This document shows positions 9,927-19,636 of a stretch of DNA of 45,207 nucleotides, one piece after another. The stretch covers positions 1 to 45,207 of the forward strand of contig WARW01000023.1 of the NCBI GenBank assembly GCA_013387215.1, given 5' to 3'. This DNA is from Patescibacteria group bacterium (GTDB lineage Bacteria > Patescibacteriota > Microgenomatia > UBA12405). Under the pieces are notes generated by a model. It saw nothing but the letters and a program-made list of their open reading frames with translations. It was not told where the DNA came from and made no database searches. Made by a program: the position numbers and the translations under genes. How positions within the stretch are numbered: position 1 is the stretch's first letter; every line of letters begins with the position of its first letter.

Positions 9927-10478
9927 ATGAAAATTAAAATATTCTCAGCAATATTTTTGCTAATCATCAATATTTTTGCTGTACTTTATATCCTCAGTCC
10001 AACCCCACAAATTCCCGATCTCCCTAACAGCGTCAAATCAAACCTACCAGGTGATACTACCCAAATATCAAACGTTTCTGCCTACTACACCAACATGTCT
10101 CGAGCAGAAGTTATGAATTTTTATTACACCGCTTTTAATGGTCCTCTTCAAACTAAAATTAACTATCCACCTGAAAAAGCTAAAGAAATTATTACTGACA
10201 CCATTCAAAGTTATTATCTTGAAGAAATTGTTCTGCCACTAAAAGAATCTCTTTATGTAAATGGTTTTGAATGGGCTAATGATGTTTTTACTAAACCAGA
10301 AAAAAGAGTGATGAATAAACTCATTTACAATGGAGTTGAATATAAATCCAAAATTACCATCAGAACTTTTACTGCTTCAATTCCCGAGCGTCTTGCAGTT
10401 TTATTTTTCACCGAAGCTGTTTTAATTGTTACTATCTTAACTTTTAAATTCTTTTTAGTTCGCAAAAAACATGCTTAA
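9927..10478 (+). CDS. Hypothetical membrane protein with a hydrophobic segment at each end
   Basis: Uninterrupted ORF tightly packed in the glycan cluster; N- and C-terminal hydrophobic segments; no recognised domain. Confidence 0.6.
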   Translation: MKIKIFSAIFLLIINIFAVLYILSPTPQIPDLPNSVKSNLPGDTTQISNVSAYYTNMSRAEVMNFYYTAFNGPLQTKINYPPEKAKEIITDTIQSYYLEEIVLPLKESLYVNGFEWANDVFTKPEKRVMNKLIYNGVEYKSKITIRTFTASIPERLAVLFFTEAVLIVTILTFKFFLVRKKHA

Positions 10479-11427
10479 ACCTGTTTTATCTATTATTATC
10501 GTCTCCTACAATACCTGCGATCTTACTGTAAATTGCATCAAATCTGTTTTAAAAGACAAAGGTTTAACTTTCGATTTGGATAAAATTTCCAACAACAATC
10601 TAATACCCGCTGAAATAATAGTAATCGACAATAACTCCAAAGATGATTCTATAAAAAAACTTAAAAACCTTAAAAAAATTATTTTAATAGAAAATAAAAA
10701 TAATTCCGGTTTTGGAAAAGCCAACAATCAAGGTTTAAAAATCGCTCAAGGCAATTATGTTTTATTTTTGAATTCTGACACCATAATTCTTCATTCAGCT
10801 ATCAGTCAAAGCCTTGATTGGTTATCCTCACATCCAGAAGCTTCAACCTGTACGGCTCAATTATTAAATAAAGATAAAACCATTCAAGCTAGCGGGGGAT
10901 ACTTTCCTAATTTACTAAATGTACTTACTTGGTGTTTAAGCCTTGACGACCTACCACTTGTCAATAAAATTATAAAACCCATACATCCACATACACCAAA
11001 TTTTTATACACACGATAAATTTTATACATCTGACCACCAGCAAGATTGGGTCACTGGCGCTTTTATGTTAACCAGAAAACCCATTCTTAATAAAACCAAA
11101 GGATTTGATGAAAATTATTTTATGTACGGCGAAGAACTTGAACTTTCCTATAGGATTAAAAAAAATACTCCTCAAAATCAAGTTTGGTATTTAATTGGCC
11201 CCCAGATTATTCATCTTGGAGGAGCTTCTGCGGTAAATAAAATTGACCCCATTATCAATGAATATCTAGGCATTTTGTCTTTCTTCAATAAACACAAATC
11301 CAAACAACAATATAATATTGTTAAACTATTAATCAAAGCCAATGCTATTCTTAGAAGCATAGTTTATTTTATCTTTGGACAAAAAAACACGTCACTATTT
11401 TATATAAAAGCATGTTCAAAAATTTAA
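10471..11427 (+). CDS. Glycosyltransferase family 2
   Basis: LSIIIVSYNTCDLTVNCIKSV, VIDNNSKDDS, NSGFGKANNQGLKIAQGNYVLFLNSDT, FDENYFMYGEELELSYRI. Confidence 0.92.
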   Translation: MLKPVLSIIIVSYNTCDLTVNCIKSVLKDKGLTFDLDKISNNNLIPAEIIVIDNNSKDDSIKKLKNLKKIILIENKNNSGFGKANNQGLKIAQGNYVLFLNSDTIILHSAISQSLDWLSSHPEASTCTAQLLNKDKTIQASGGYFPNLLNVLTWCLSLDDLPLVNKIIKPIHPHTPNFYTHDKFYTSDHQQDWVTGAFMLTRKPILNKTKGFDENYFMYGEELELSYRIKKNTPQNQVWYLIGPQIIHLGGASAVNKIDPIINEYLGILSFFNKHKSKQQYNIVKLLIKANAILRSIVYFIFGQKNTSLFYIKACSKI

Positions 11428-12839
11428 ATATATTTCGAAGCCTGATTGCTATCTTAATTCTATTTATTCCTTTATATCCAAAATTTCCTTTGGCTAGTGT
11501 TGCTGGAACATATGTTGCAATTCGTCTTGATGATATTGTCATAACTGCTGTCATATTAATTTGGGTAATTTATCAAATTATTAAAGGGTTACCAGTCTTA
11601 AAAATAAAAGTTAGTCGACTATTTATTGTCTATCTTTTGGCTATAATTGCTTCTACCATTTACTCAATTTTTATCTATCAAACTGATCCAAAAAACATTC
11701 TAATTTTAAATATGCTTCGACGTTTTGAATATATGTCGCTTTTCTTTATTGCCATAGATTCAATAAAAACTTTAAAAGACCTAAAGTTTCCTTACATATT
11801 CTTTTTACTAGGAACTGCGTTTGTTGATTTCTATGGTTACGGACAAAAATATCTTAGTTTTCCAGTTGTTTCGACCATGAATTCAGAGTTTTCAAAAGGC
11901 CAATTATTACAAATGGACATATGGACAAGAGTTAGTTCTACTTTCGCTGGTCACTACGATTTAGCTGCATACTTAAGTTTTGCTTTAATTATTATTGGTG
12001 TTGCTGTCATTATTTCCAAAAATATACCTTTAAAAATTATTAGCTTTATTGTCTGGTTGGCCTCGTTCCAAATTCTTTCATACACTGCATCTCGAGTTTC
12101 TATTTTTGCTTTCTGGGGAGGCATGACTCTTACTTTACTTTTTCTTCGTAAATATCTATGGATTATTCCAGTAACTTTCGCCGTTATTTTTAGTATGTTC
12201 AACTCAAAAGATCTTAACCAAAGACTCTTAGCCACCATTCCTGCACTTAAAACTCAGCTCGCCATACTTGAAACCAAAAAAAACACTTCCACTGCCATTC
12301 CAACAATTACACTTGAACCCACACCTGTAATAGCTGCAATCCCTTCTGGAAAACTATTACCAACATTAAAGCCAACACCAATAATTGTCCGTCATGTTCT
12401 TCCAGATGAACAACAGCCAATTGATTCTGACGTCGGAGTTGCTCGTTCGGGTGAAATTCGCTTTCAAGTCGAATGGCCAAGAGCAATAAATGCGTTAAAG
12501 AAAAACCCATTACTTGGTACGGGATTAGGATCCTTAACCTTAGCCACCGACAATGATTATTTGAGATTATTTGGAGAAAGTGGCATCCTTGGTTTTATTA
12601 CTTTCATGGCAATTCAATTTTATTTTATTATCAAAACAATCCCTATAATCTTTAAGAAACATCATGAATTTAACGACATATTATGTTTAGTATTTCTAGG
12701 CTGTCAGATAACAACTTTAGCCAACGCTATTTTTATTGATGTTTTCGAATCATCAAAACCTGCATACATGTTCTGGATATTTATGGGTATCTTTTTTCAA
12801 GCTCTTAATTTAAAAAGTACAAATAAAAATACAACATGA
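11412..12839 (+). CDS. O-antigen polymerase/ligase-like multi-TM protein (Wzy/WaaL-like)
   Basis: Multi-TM; RVSSTFAGHYDLAAYLSFALII, EWPRAINALKKNPLLGTGLGSLTLATDNDYLRLFGESGILGF. Confidence 0.85.
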   Translation: MFKNLNIFRSLIAILILFIPLYPKFPLASVAGTYVAIRLDDIVITAVILIWVIYQIIKGLPVLKIKVSRLFIVYLLAIIASTIYSIFIYQTDPKNILILNMLRRFEYMSLFFIAIDSIKTLKDLKFPYIFFLLGTAFVDFYGYGQKYLSFPVVSTMNSEFSKGQLLQMDIWTRVSSTFAGHYDLAAYLSFALIIIGVAVIISKNIPLKIISFIVWLASFQILSYTASRVSIFAFWGGMTLTLLFLRKYLWIIPVTFAVIFSMFNSKDLNQRLLATIPALKTQLAILETKKNTSTAIPTITLEPTPVIAAIPSGKLLPTLKPTPIIVRHVLPDEQQPIDSDVGVARSGEIRFQVEWPRAINALKKNPLLGTGLGSLTLATDNDYLRLFGESGILGFITFMAIQFYFIIKTIPIIFKKHHEFNDILCLVFLGCQITTLANAIFIDVFESSKPAYMFWIFMGIFFQALNLKSTNKNTT

Positions 12840-14059
12840 AATCAAAAACCAAAAGAAAGATTTTGATGATTACGCCATATATTCCCAGATTATCTCAATC
12901 GGGCGGCCAAAATAGTTCGTATTATTCAATTAAATATTTATCCCCGGATAATGATATAACTCTCATCTGCTTAAGTCCCGATAACGAAGGTTTAGAAGAC
13001 GTAAAAAAATATTGTTCCAAGGTTATTGTTGTTGAAAGAGGAAAAACTTGGGATCCTAAAAAAGTTTTAATTACCGCTTTTAGCCCTTATCCATTTTTGG
13101 TTGTCAAACATATCAACAAAAAATTTCGGGAAACTATCCAGCATGAGTTAAACACCAACTCTTTTGATCTAATTCACTGTGACTGTTTTTACCCAATGCC
13201 AAATATTCCTAAAACAAAAATACCAATTGTCTTAGTCGACTTAACTGTTGAATATGCTGTTTATCAACACTATGTTGAAACCCTAACTGGCTGGAAAAAG
13301 CTTGCAGCTCCATTGTTATGGATTGATGTCTTCAAATTAAAATTTTGGGAAACTCATTTTTGGAAAAACACCCGAACTGTTGTTGCTTTTGCCCAAGAAG
13401 ACCAAGAGTTGATTTCTAAAATTACTAAACGTAACGATATTAAACTTTTCCAAAATGGTGTTGATAATAAATTTTTTGAATCAAAACCAAAAACTAAAAA
13501 GAGTTCTTTTCCATCAATTTTATTTGGCATTTCTAATATGAAATGGATGCAGAACCGTGAATCGGTTGAAATGATTATTAAAGATGTATGGCCAAAAATA
13601 AAAAAAGAAATACCCGAATGTAAATTCTATATAATTGGACGTCATGCTCCAGACTACTATGCCCATTATCGATCCGAAGATATTACCGTAGAAGAGGCAG
13701 ATTTTGATGGCAAAGAGCACGATCCAATGTATTATTATCAATTTTGCTGGGTTTTAGTTGCACCTATGGGCAGTGGTGGTGGCACTCGAAATAAATTTCT
13801 CGAATCTATGGCATGCCGTCTTCCTATCGTTACTACACCTGAAGGAATGGGTGGTATTAAAATCGAAAACTATAAAGAATCTATTATCTGTGATTACAAT
13901 AAAGTCGCTGCCAATACTATTAAATTATTAAAAAACGATAAGATTAGAACCAAAATGGGGGAAGCAGCCAACGAATTAATCAAAAGTAAATATTCTTATC
14001 AAAGTAGCGTCAAAGGTCTTAATCAAATTTACAGAGAAATCACCAATGAAAAAAAATAA
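12836..14059 (+). CDS. Glycosyltransferase, GT4-like
   Basis: MITPYIPRLSQSGGQNSSYYSIKYLS, FDLIHCDCFYPMPN, FGISNMKWMQNRESV, SGGGTRNKFLESMACRLPIVTTPEGMGGI. Confidence 0.9.
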   Translation: MKSKTKRKILMITPYIPRLSQSGGQNSSYYSIKYLSPDNDITLICLSPDNEGLEDVKKYCSKVIVVERGKTWDPKKVLITAFSPYPFLVVKHINKKFRETIQHELNTNSFDLIHCDCFYPMPNIPKTKIPIVLVDLTVEYAVYQHYVETLTGWKKLAAPLLWIDVFKLKFWETHFWKNTRTVVAFAQEDQELISKITKRNDIKLFQNGVDNKFFESKPKTKKSSFPSILFGISNMKWMQNRESVEMIIKDVWPKIKKEIPECKFYIIGRHAPDYYAHYRSEDITVEEADFDGKEHDPMYYYQFCWVLVAPMGSGGGTRNKFLESMACRLPIVTTPEGMGGIKIENYKESIICDYNKVAANTIKLLKNDKIRTKMGEAANELIKSKYSYQSSVKGLNQIYREITNEKK

Positions 14060-14984
14060 CATTTCGCTTTCGATTGTCATTCTTAACTACAATTCTGGTA
14101 ACTATTTGACTCAATGTATAGAAAGCATAACCAAGTCAAATCTTAATGATTACAAAATTGAGACGCTAATTGTCGATAATAATTCTAGCGATGAATCTTT
14201 TAAACAAGCACAAGCAATAAAAAGCCACAATCCAAACATTTGTCTTAAATTCTTGCCTCTGAAAAATAATCTCGGTTTCGCACATGGAAATAATCAAGGT
14301 GTAAAAGAAATTTCTCCAGAAGCTAAATATGTATTATTTTTGAATCCCGATACAATTGTCGAAGCTGACACTTTAAAAGGAATGATAGATTTTTTTGAGA
14401 ATAATTCCAAAGTAGATGCTGCAACTTGCTTTCTAACTTTAGCTTTAACAGGTAAGATGCAACCTGAATGTCATCGCGGCTTTCCAACTCCCTGGCGATC
14501 ATTTTGCCACTTTTCTGGACTTTCTAAAATATTTCCTCATTCAAGAGCTTTTGCAGGCTACTTTTTGGGACATTTAGATCTAAGTAAAATTCATCAAATT
14601 GAAGCTTGTGTCGGTGCATTTCTGATGCTCAAAAAAGAGGTGGGTGAATCTATTGGGTGGTGGAATGAAAAATATTTCTTTTATGGTGAAGACCTTGATT
14701 TTTGCTATAAACTTAAGCAGTTTAACTACAAACTCTTTTTTAATCCTAAATTTAGGGTAACTCATTTTCAGGGAGTTTCTTCAGGCTTAATTTCACAAAC
14801 AAAACATATTACTCACGCTTCCAGAGAAACAAAATTATTAACAGCTAAAGCTAGTACTGAAGCTATGAGAATTTTTTATCAGGAAAATTTAATAAACAAC
14901 TACCCTGGATTTTTAAAACCGATCATTATGTCTGGAATTAAACTGTTGGAAATTCAAAGAATCATAAAAGCTAGATATTTGTAA
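14046..14984 (+). CDS. Glycosyltransferase family 2
   Basis: LSIVILNYNSGNYLTQCIESI, VDNNSSDES, LGFAHGNNQGVKEISPEAKYVLFLNPDT, EKYFFYGEDLDFCYKL. Confidence 0.92.
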   Translation: MKKNNISLSIVILNYNSGNYLTQCIESITKSNLNDYKIETLIVDNNSSDESFKQAQAIKSHNPNICLKFLPLKNNLGFAHGNNQGVKEISPEAKYVLFLNPDTIVEADTLKGMIDFFENNSKVDAATCFLTLALTGKMQPECHRGFPTPWRSFCHFSGLSKIFPHSRAFAGYFLGHLDLSKIHQIEACVGAFLMLKKEVGESIGWWNEKYFFYGEDLDFCYKLKQFNYKLFFNPKFRVTHFQGVSSGLISQTKHITHASRETKLLTAKASTEAMRIFYQENLINNYPGFLKPIIMSGIKLLEIQRIIKARYL

Positions 14985-15011
14985 TTCTTAATAAATTTAT
15001 TAGAATGAATT

Positions 15012-15614
15012 ATGAAACTACAAAAAAATAAGATAAAACTAATTGCCATTGCTGTAATTGTTCTAGTTATAATAATAAGTCTAGGGATATTTTTAAAAAA
15101 ACCTAAAACAACAAAAACCGCAGACACATCTAATATTCCAAAAACTGTTGAACAAAGTGATAAAAAAGTTCCCACTCGAAGAGAATATGTAAAAAATGAA
15201 CCTCTCACATACTCCATTGACGCTGCTATCGCTACTTCCAGTAAAACCAATGCAGCATTTGACTACACAGCCACTAAACTAAAATCAATGGCTGATGAAT
15301 GTGGCACTCAGCCTAAGGTAGGCTACTTCGAAAAGTTAATTACCAAATTCAACAATGTAAATAAAACTGTTTACACTTTTAAGCATACTGGAAACAATCA
15401 AGAAGGAGTTTATACTTTAACACTTTTACCAAATAAACCAGCATATATTTCGTTAGATCAATTCAAAAAAGATTTTAACGTTTGTTCAACCAGTGGGAAC
15501 GCTTATCCAATAATGTTAAACAGTAGATGGCTTTTATTCGGAAGTCCATGTGGATCAAACAGTGTTTGTGCTGAGATCGAAAAAGTCCTCAAACCTACTT
15601 TGAAACTAAATTAG
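15012..15614 (+). CDS. Hypothetical secreted/membrane-anchored protein
   Basis: N-terminal TM anchor LIAIAVIVLVIIISLGIFL then polar linker and a soluble domain with several Cys; no recognised family. Confidence 0.6.
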   Translation: MKLQKNKIKLIAIAVIVLVIIISLGIFLKKPKTTKTADTSNIPKTVEQSDKKVPTRREYVKNEPLTYSIDAAIATSSKTNAAFDYTATKLKSMADECGTQPKVGYFEKLITKFNNVNKTVYTFKHTGNNQEGVYTLTLLPNKPAYISLDQFKKDFNVCSTSGNAYPIMLNSRWLLFGSPCGSNSVCAEIEKVLKPTLKLN

Positions 15615-15648
15615 TTTCAATAATTCTCATTCTCCAGTAAAATAGGGC

Positions 15649-16749
15649 ATGGAACATATTGTAATTGACGCTCGTTTGTATGGTTCAAAACATACTGGTA
15701 TTGGCCGTTACACAAAAAATCTTCTATTCGCCTTATCTCAAAATCCTAATTTCAAAAAATATAAATTTTCTTTAATTATTTATAAAAACCTAGAATCAGA
15801 AATTAAAAAAGATCTAGGAGATAACTATAATTACATTCCTGTAAACATTCCTCACTACTCACTCCAAGAACAAATTCTTTTACCATTCATTTTGTACCGA
15901 TTAAAACCAGATCTTGTTCATTTTACTCACTTCAATAAACCAATTTTATATTTTGGCAACTCAATAGTCACAATTCACGATCTTATTAAACATTTTTTCA
16001 AAGGTAAAGAAACTACAACTAAAAATCCCTTTTTCTATTGGTTAAAATATTTTGCTTATTTAACACTTGTTAACCTTGTAATTAAAACAAATAACATTAT
16101 TGTTCCTAGTAATTTTTGGAGAGATTATTTGATTGAAAAATTCAAGGTCAATCCACAAAAAATAACCACTACCTACGAAGCTGTCGATAATAACTTTATT
16201 ACTACTAAAAAAACTATTAACAAAGCTCAGGATTATATAATTTATACTGGAAACTTATATCCGCATAAAAATATAAACATAATATTTGAAGCTCTTAAAA
16301 ACTTACCAAATATCAAATTAAAAATTATTTGCGCCAGAAGTTATTTCAGTAAAAGGCTTGAAATCTGTATAAAAGAAATGAAAATTGAAAAACAAGTTGA
16401 ATTTTTAGGATACCTAGATGACAAAGAATTTGTAAATATATACCAAAAAGCAATTGCTTTAGTTCATCCTTCCTTAATGGAAGGCTTCAGCTTAACTGGA
16501 CTGGAAGCAATGGCATTAAATTGCCCAGTGATTGCTTCAAATAGCAGCTGCTTGCCTGAAATTTATGGAAAATCAGTTTTATATTTTGATCCATTAAATT
16601 CTAATGAATTAATAGACCAAATTAATAAACTTCAAAAATCCTCTTCGTTAAGACAAAAATTAATTGAATTAGGCCATAAGCAAGTTTCAAAATATTCTTG
16701 GCAAAAAACTGTTGATTTAACACTCCAAATTTATCAAAAAAATATATAA
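15649..16749 (+). CDS. Glycosyltransferase, GT4-like
   Basis: IDARLYGSKHTGIGRYTKNLLFAL, TIHDLIKHFF, YTGNLYPHKNINIIFEAL, HPSLMEGFSLTGLEAMALNCPVIASNSSCLPEI. Confidence 0.92.
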   Translation: MEHIVIDARLYGSKHTGIGRYTKNLLFALSQNPNFKKYKFSLIIYKNLESEIKKDLGDNYNYIPVNIPHYSLQEQILLPFILYRLKPDLVHFTHFNKPILYFGNSIVTIHDLIKHFFKGKETTTKNPFFYWLKYFAYLTLVNLVIKTNNIIVPSNFWRDYLIEKFKVNPQKITTTYEAVDNNFITTKKTINKAQDYIIYTGNLYPHKNINIIFEALKNLPNIKLKIICARSYFSKRLEICIKEMKIEKQVEFLGYLDDKEFVNIYQKAIALVHPSLMEGFSLTGLEAMALNCPVIASNSSCLPEIYGKSVLYFDPLNSNELIDQINKLQKSSSLRQKLIELGHKQVSKYSWQKTVDLTLQIYQKNI

Positions 16750-17861
16750 TGGAAAACGAACCAAAAGTTGCACTTTTTTATGATTGGTTAAACCAGTGGG
16801 GTGGTGCCGAAAAAGTATTGCTCGATTTGATCAAAATATACCCCCACGCTCCAGTTTTTACCTTAGTTCACGACCCAAAGAAAACAACCTGGCTTCCCAA
16901 ATCCACAAAAATTATTACCTCTTCCATAAACAAACTTCCTTTAGCTAAAAAAAATCCCATTTTATACACTCCTTTTTATCCATTTTCTCTTGAACAATTT
17001 GATTTTTCTTCTTATGATATTGTCATCTCCACAACTTCAACAATTGGACATTGTTTAATCACTCATCCTCAAACTCTTTCAGTATGTTATTTTCATAATA
17101 TAAATCGTTACGTATATAAAACCCCAAAAAACTTTCTCTTGCTTAAGCCACTTTTAAACATATACAAAAAATTTGATCATATTTTTTCAAAACGTCCTGA
17201 TTATATTTTTTGCAACTCTAAAACTGTTCAGCAGAGGATACATGATGAATACAAATTAGAGTCTAAAATTATTTATCCTGGTGTTGATACAAGTTTTTTT
17301 ACCCCATTATCATCTGACAATTTTCAGAGTGATTATTTTTTGGTTGTTTCCAGACTCGTTCCGCATAAAAAAATTGCAATTGCTATAAAAGCTTGCCATC
17401 AGTTAAATTTAAAATTAAAAATTGTTGGGGATGGCCGTGATAAAAAAAATCTTTCAAAAATAATTGACAAAATAAATGATAATAATATTGAATTACTAGG
17501 TAAAGTTTCAGATCAGGAATTATCCAGGTTATATCAAAACTGCCAAGCACTAATTTGCCCCCAAGAAGAAGATTTTGGATTAACACCAATCGAATCTCAA
17601 GCATGCGGTAAACCCGTCATTGCTTTTAAGAAAGGCGGAATAACAGAAACAGTAATTAATGGTAAGACAGGAATATTTTTCAAGCACCAAACCACCAAAT
17701 CTCTAGTCCAAGCACTTAAGTTATTTACTAAAACAAAATTTTTACCCAAAAATTGCATTGAAAACTCTCATAGATTTTCAAACCTTATTTTTATGCTAAA
17801 CTTTAAACAATCAGTTGAAGATTTATGGAAAACACACCTAAAGAAAATCACTACATTGTAA
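16749..17861 (+). CDS. Glycosyltransferase, GT4-like (WbaZ-like)
   Basis: KVALFYDWLNQWGGAEKVLLDLIKIYPHAPVFTLVHD, YFLVVSRLVPHKKIAIAIKAC, CPQEEDFGLTPIESQACGKPVIAFKKGGITETV. Confidence 0.92.
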   Translation: MENEPKVALFYDWLNQWGGAEKVLLDLIKIYPHAPVFTLVHDPKKTTWLPKSTKIITSSINKLPLAKKNPILYTPFYPFSLEQFDFSSYDIVISTTSTIGHCLITHPQTLSVCYFHNINRYVYKTPKNFLLLKPLLNIYKKFDHIFSKRPDYIFCNSKTVQQRIHDEYKLESKIIYPGVDTSFFTPLSSDNFQSDYFLVVSRLVPHKKIAIAIKACHQLNLKLKIVGDGRDKKNLSKIIDKINDNNIELLGKVSDQELSRLYQNCQALICPQEEDFGLTPIESQACGKPVIAFKKGGITETVINGKTGIFFKHQTTKSLVQALKLFTKTKFLPKNCIENSHRFSNLIFMLNFKQSVEDLWKTHLKKITTL

Positions 17862-18922
17862 TTCTTTGCGGTGGAACGGGTCCCAGACTTTGGCCACTAT
17901 CTCGCGCTTCAAACCCCAAACAATTTCTTGAATTATTTGACAAAGGTAGTCTCCTTGAACAAACCATTAAAAGAGCTATCAAAATTACTTCACCCCGAAA
18001 TATTTTTATCATTACTAATAAAAACTATTTCGATAAAGTCAGCAGCATTTCAAAAAAATATATTTCTGAGAAAAATATTATTTCTGAACCACTTAAGAAA
18101 AATACTACTCTCGCCATCCTTTATGCTTCTGCTGTAATTAAAAACAAGAATCCAAACGCTATTATTTCTACTTTTCCCTCCGATCACTATATAAAAAATA
18201 TAGATAAATTTAAAAGAGATATTATTAAAGCCAAAACCATTGCTAAAAAGAACGATTCCATTGTCACTATTGGAATTAAACCAACCAGCCCAAATCCAGC
18301 TTACGGCTATATTCTTCCTAAACATAAAATTGAAAATTATTTAACCGTCGATCAGTTTATTGAAAAACCCAATCCTGAAAATGCCAAAAAACTGATTAAA
18401 AGAAACGCTTTTTGGAATTCAGGTATTTATACATTTTCCATATCTACATTAGAAACAGAATTTAATAAATTGCAGCCTGAATTTTACAAATCCTTTTTCT
18501 TGTTGGAACAAAATCTCAATAATAAACAAAAAATTGAAGATCTTTATTTAAATTCACAAGATATAGCCATCGATAAATCTATTTCTGAAAAAAGTCATCA
18601 TATGCTTGTTATACAAGCTACATTTGATTGGAGTGATGTTGGAGAGTGGAATGCTATTTATTTCAATTCTAATAAAGATAAAAATGGAAACGCATTAATT
18701 AATAAAAACACCCAATTTTCGGTCCTTAATTCATCAAATTGTTTAATATCAGGAGCAAGTGATAAACTGATTGGGCTTGTTGGCGTTAATAATTTAGCCA
18801 TAATTGAAACTCCCGATGCCTTGCTTGTTTGCAATTTAGATGATAGTTTTAGTGTTAGAGATTTAGTTAGTTCAATTATTAAAAATAAAAGTACAGCATC
18901 CTATTTTTTAACTCAAAAATGA
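17825..18922 (+). CDS. manC: Mannose-1-phosphate guanylyltransferase-like nucleotidyltransferase
   Basis: YIVILCGGTGPRLWPLSRASNPKQFLELFDKGSLLEQT, STFPSDHYI, GYILPKHKIENYLTVDQFIEKPNPENAKK, WNSGIYTF. Overlaps the previous ORF by 37 nt. Confidence 0.9.
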   Translation: MENTPKENHYIVILCGGTGPRLWPLSRASNPKQFLELFDKGSLLEQTIKRAIKITSPRNIFIITNKNYFDKVSSISKKYISEKNIISEPLKKNTTLAILYASAVIKNKNPNAIISTFPSDHYIKNIDKFKRDIIKAKTIAKKNDSIVTIGIKPTSPNPAYGYILPKHKIENYLTVDQFIEKPNPENAKKLIKRNAFWNSGIYTFSISTLETEFNKLQPEFYKSFFLLEQNLNNKQKIEDLYLNSQDIAIDKSISEKSHHMLVIQATFDWSDVGEWNAIYFNSNKDKNGNALINKNTQFSVLNSSNCLISGASDKLIGLVGVNNLAIIETPDALLVCNLDDSFSVRDLVSSIIKNKSTASYFLTQK

Positions 18923-19596
18923 CCAAAGAAAATTCTGCTACATTAGCTTTAACCGCTTCAAAAGATCTAGGTTTTGATCTTTTTAAAAGAACCATAGATA
19001 TTTTTGGTTCTTTTTTTCTTCTTGTCATTTTTTCTCCGATTATTCTTATAACCAGCATAGTTGTAAAACAAACCTCACCTGGTCCAATTTTTTTTAGACA
19101 AAAACGAGTAGGTCAAAACAGCCGGCAGTTTTGGATGTATAAATTCAGATCTATGTATGTTGGTGATAATGACAAAAGACTTAAAGAAAATTATCCTGAA
19201 TTATGGAAAAAATACAAAGAAGCAGGTTGGAAATTACCAATGTGTGAAGATCCTCGAATTACACCGGTAGGTAAAATCATAAGATCATTAACTATCGATG
19301 AATTTCCTCAATTAGTTAACGTTCTAAAAGGGGATATGAGCTTAATTGGCCCAAGAGCCTATAGAGAAGAAGAATTAAAAGAATATGAAGAGAAATATCC
19401 ACACACTAAAAAATTTATAGAAGAAATTCGTTCAGTAAAACCAGGAATTACTGGACTTTGGCAGACATCTGGCCGAAATGACTTAACTTTCGAACAAAGA
19501 GCTAGACTTGACTCTTTTTATATTAGAAATAGATCTATTCTTCAAGAAATCAAAATCATTCTTAAAACTCCAATGGCTATGTTGTCACGTTGGTGA
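18919..19596 (+). CDS. Undecaprenyl-phosphate sugar phosphotransferase (bacterial sugar transferase, WcaJ/EpsL-like)
   Basis: FKRTIDIFGSFFLLVIFSPIILITSIVVKQTSPGPIFFRQKRVGQNSRQFWMYKFRSM, IDEFPQLVNVLKGDMSLIGPRAYREEEL, SVKPGITGLWQTSGRNDLTFEQRARLD. Confidence 0.95.
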   Translation: MTKENSATLALTASKDLGFDLFKRTIDIFGSFFLLVIFSPIILITSIVVKQTSPGPIFFRQKRVGQNSRQFWMYKFRSMYVGDNDKRLKENYPELWKKYKEAGWKLPMCEDPRITPVGKIIRSLTIDEFPQLVNVLKGDMSLIGPRAYREEELKEYEEKYPHTKKFIEEIRSVKPGITGLWQTSGRNDLTFEQRARLDSFYIRNRSILQEIKIILKTPMAMLSRW

Positions 19597-19636
19597 ATAA
19601 CTAGCAAACAAGCAAATTATAAGTTAAACTATTTCT

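Noticed and set aside
17871-18325. ORFs inside manC on both strands (88 and 91 aa)
   Set aside because: Alternative-frame shadows of a clear nucleotidyltransferase.
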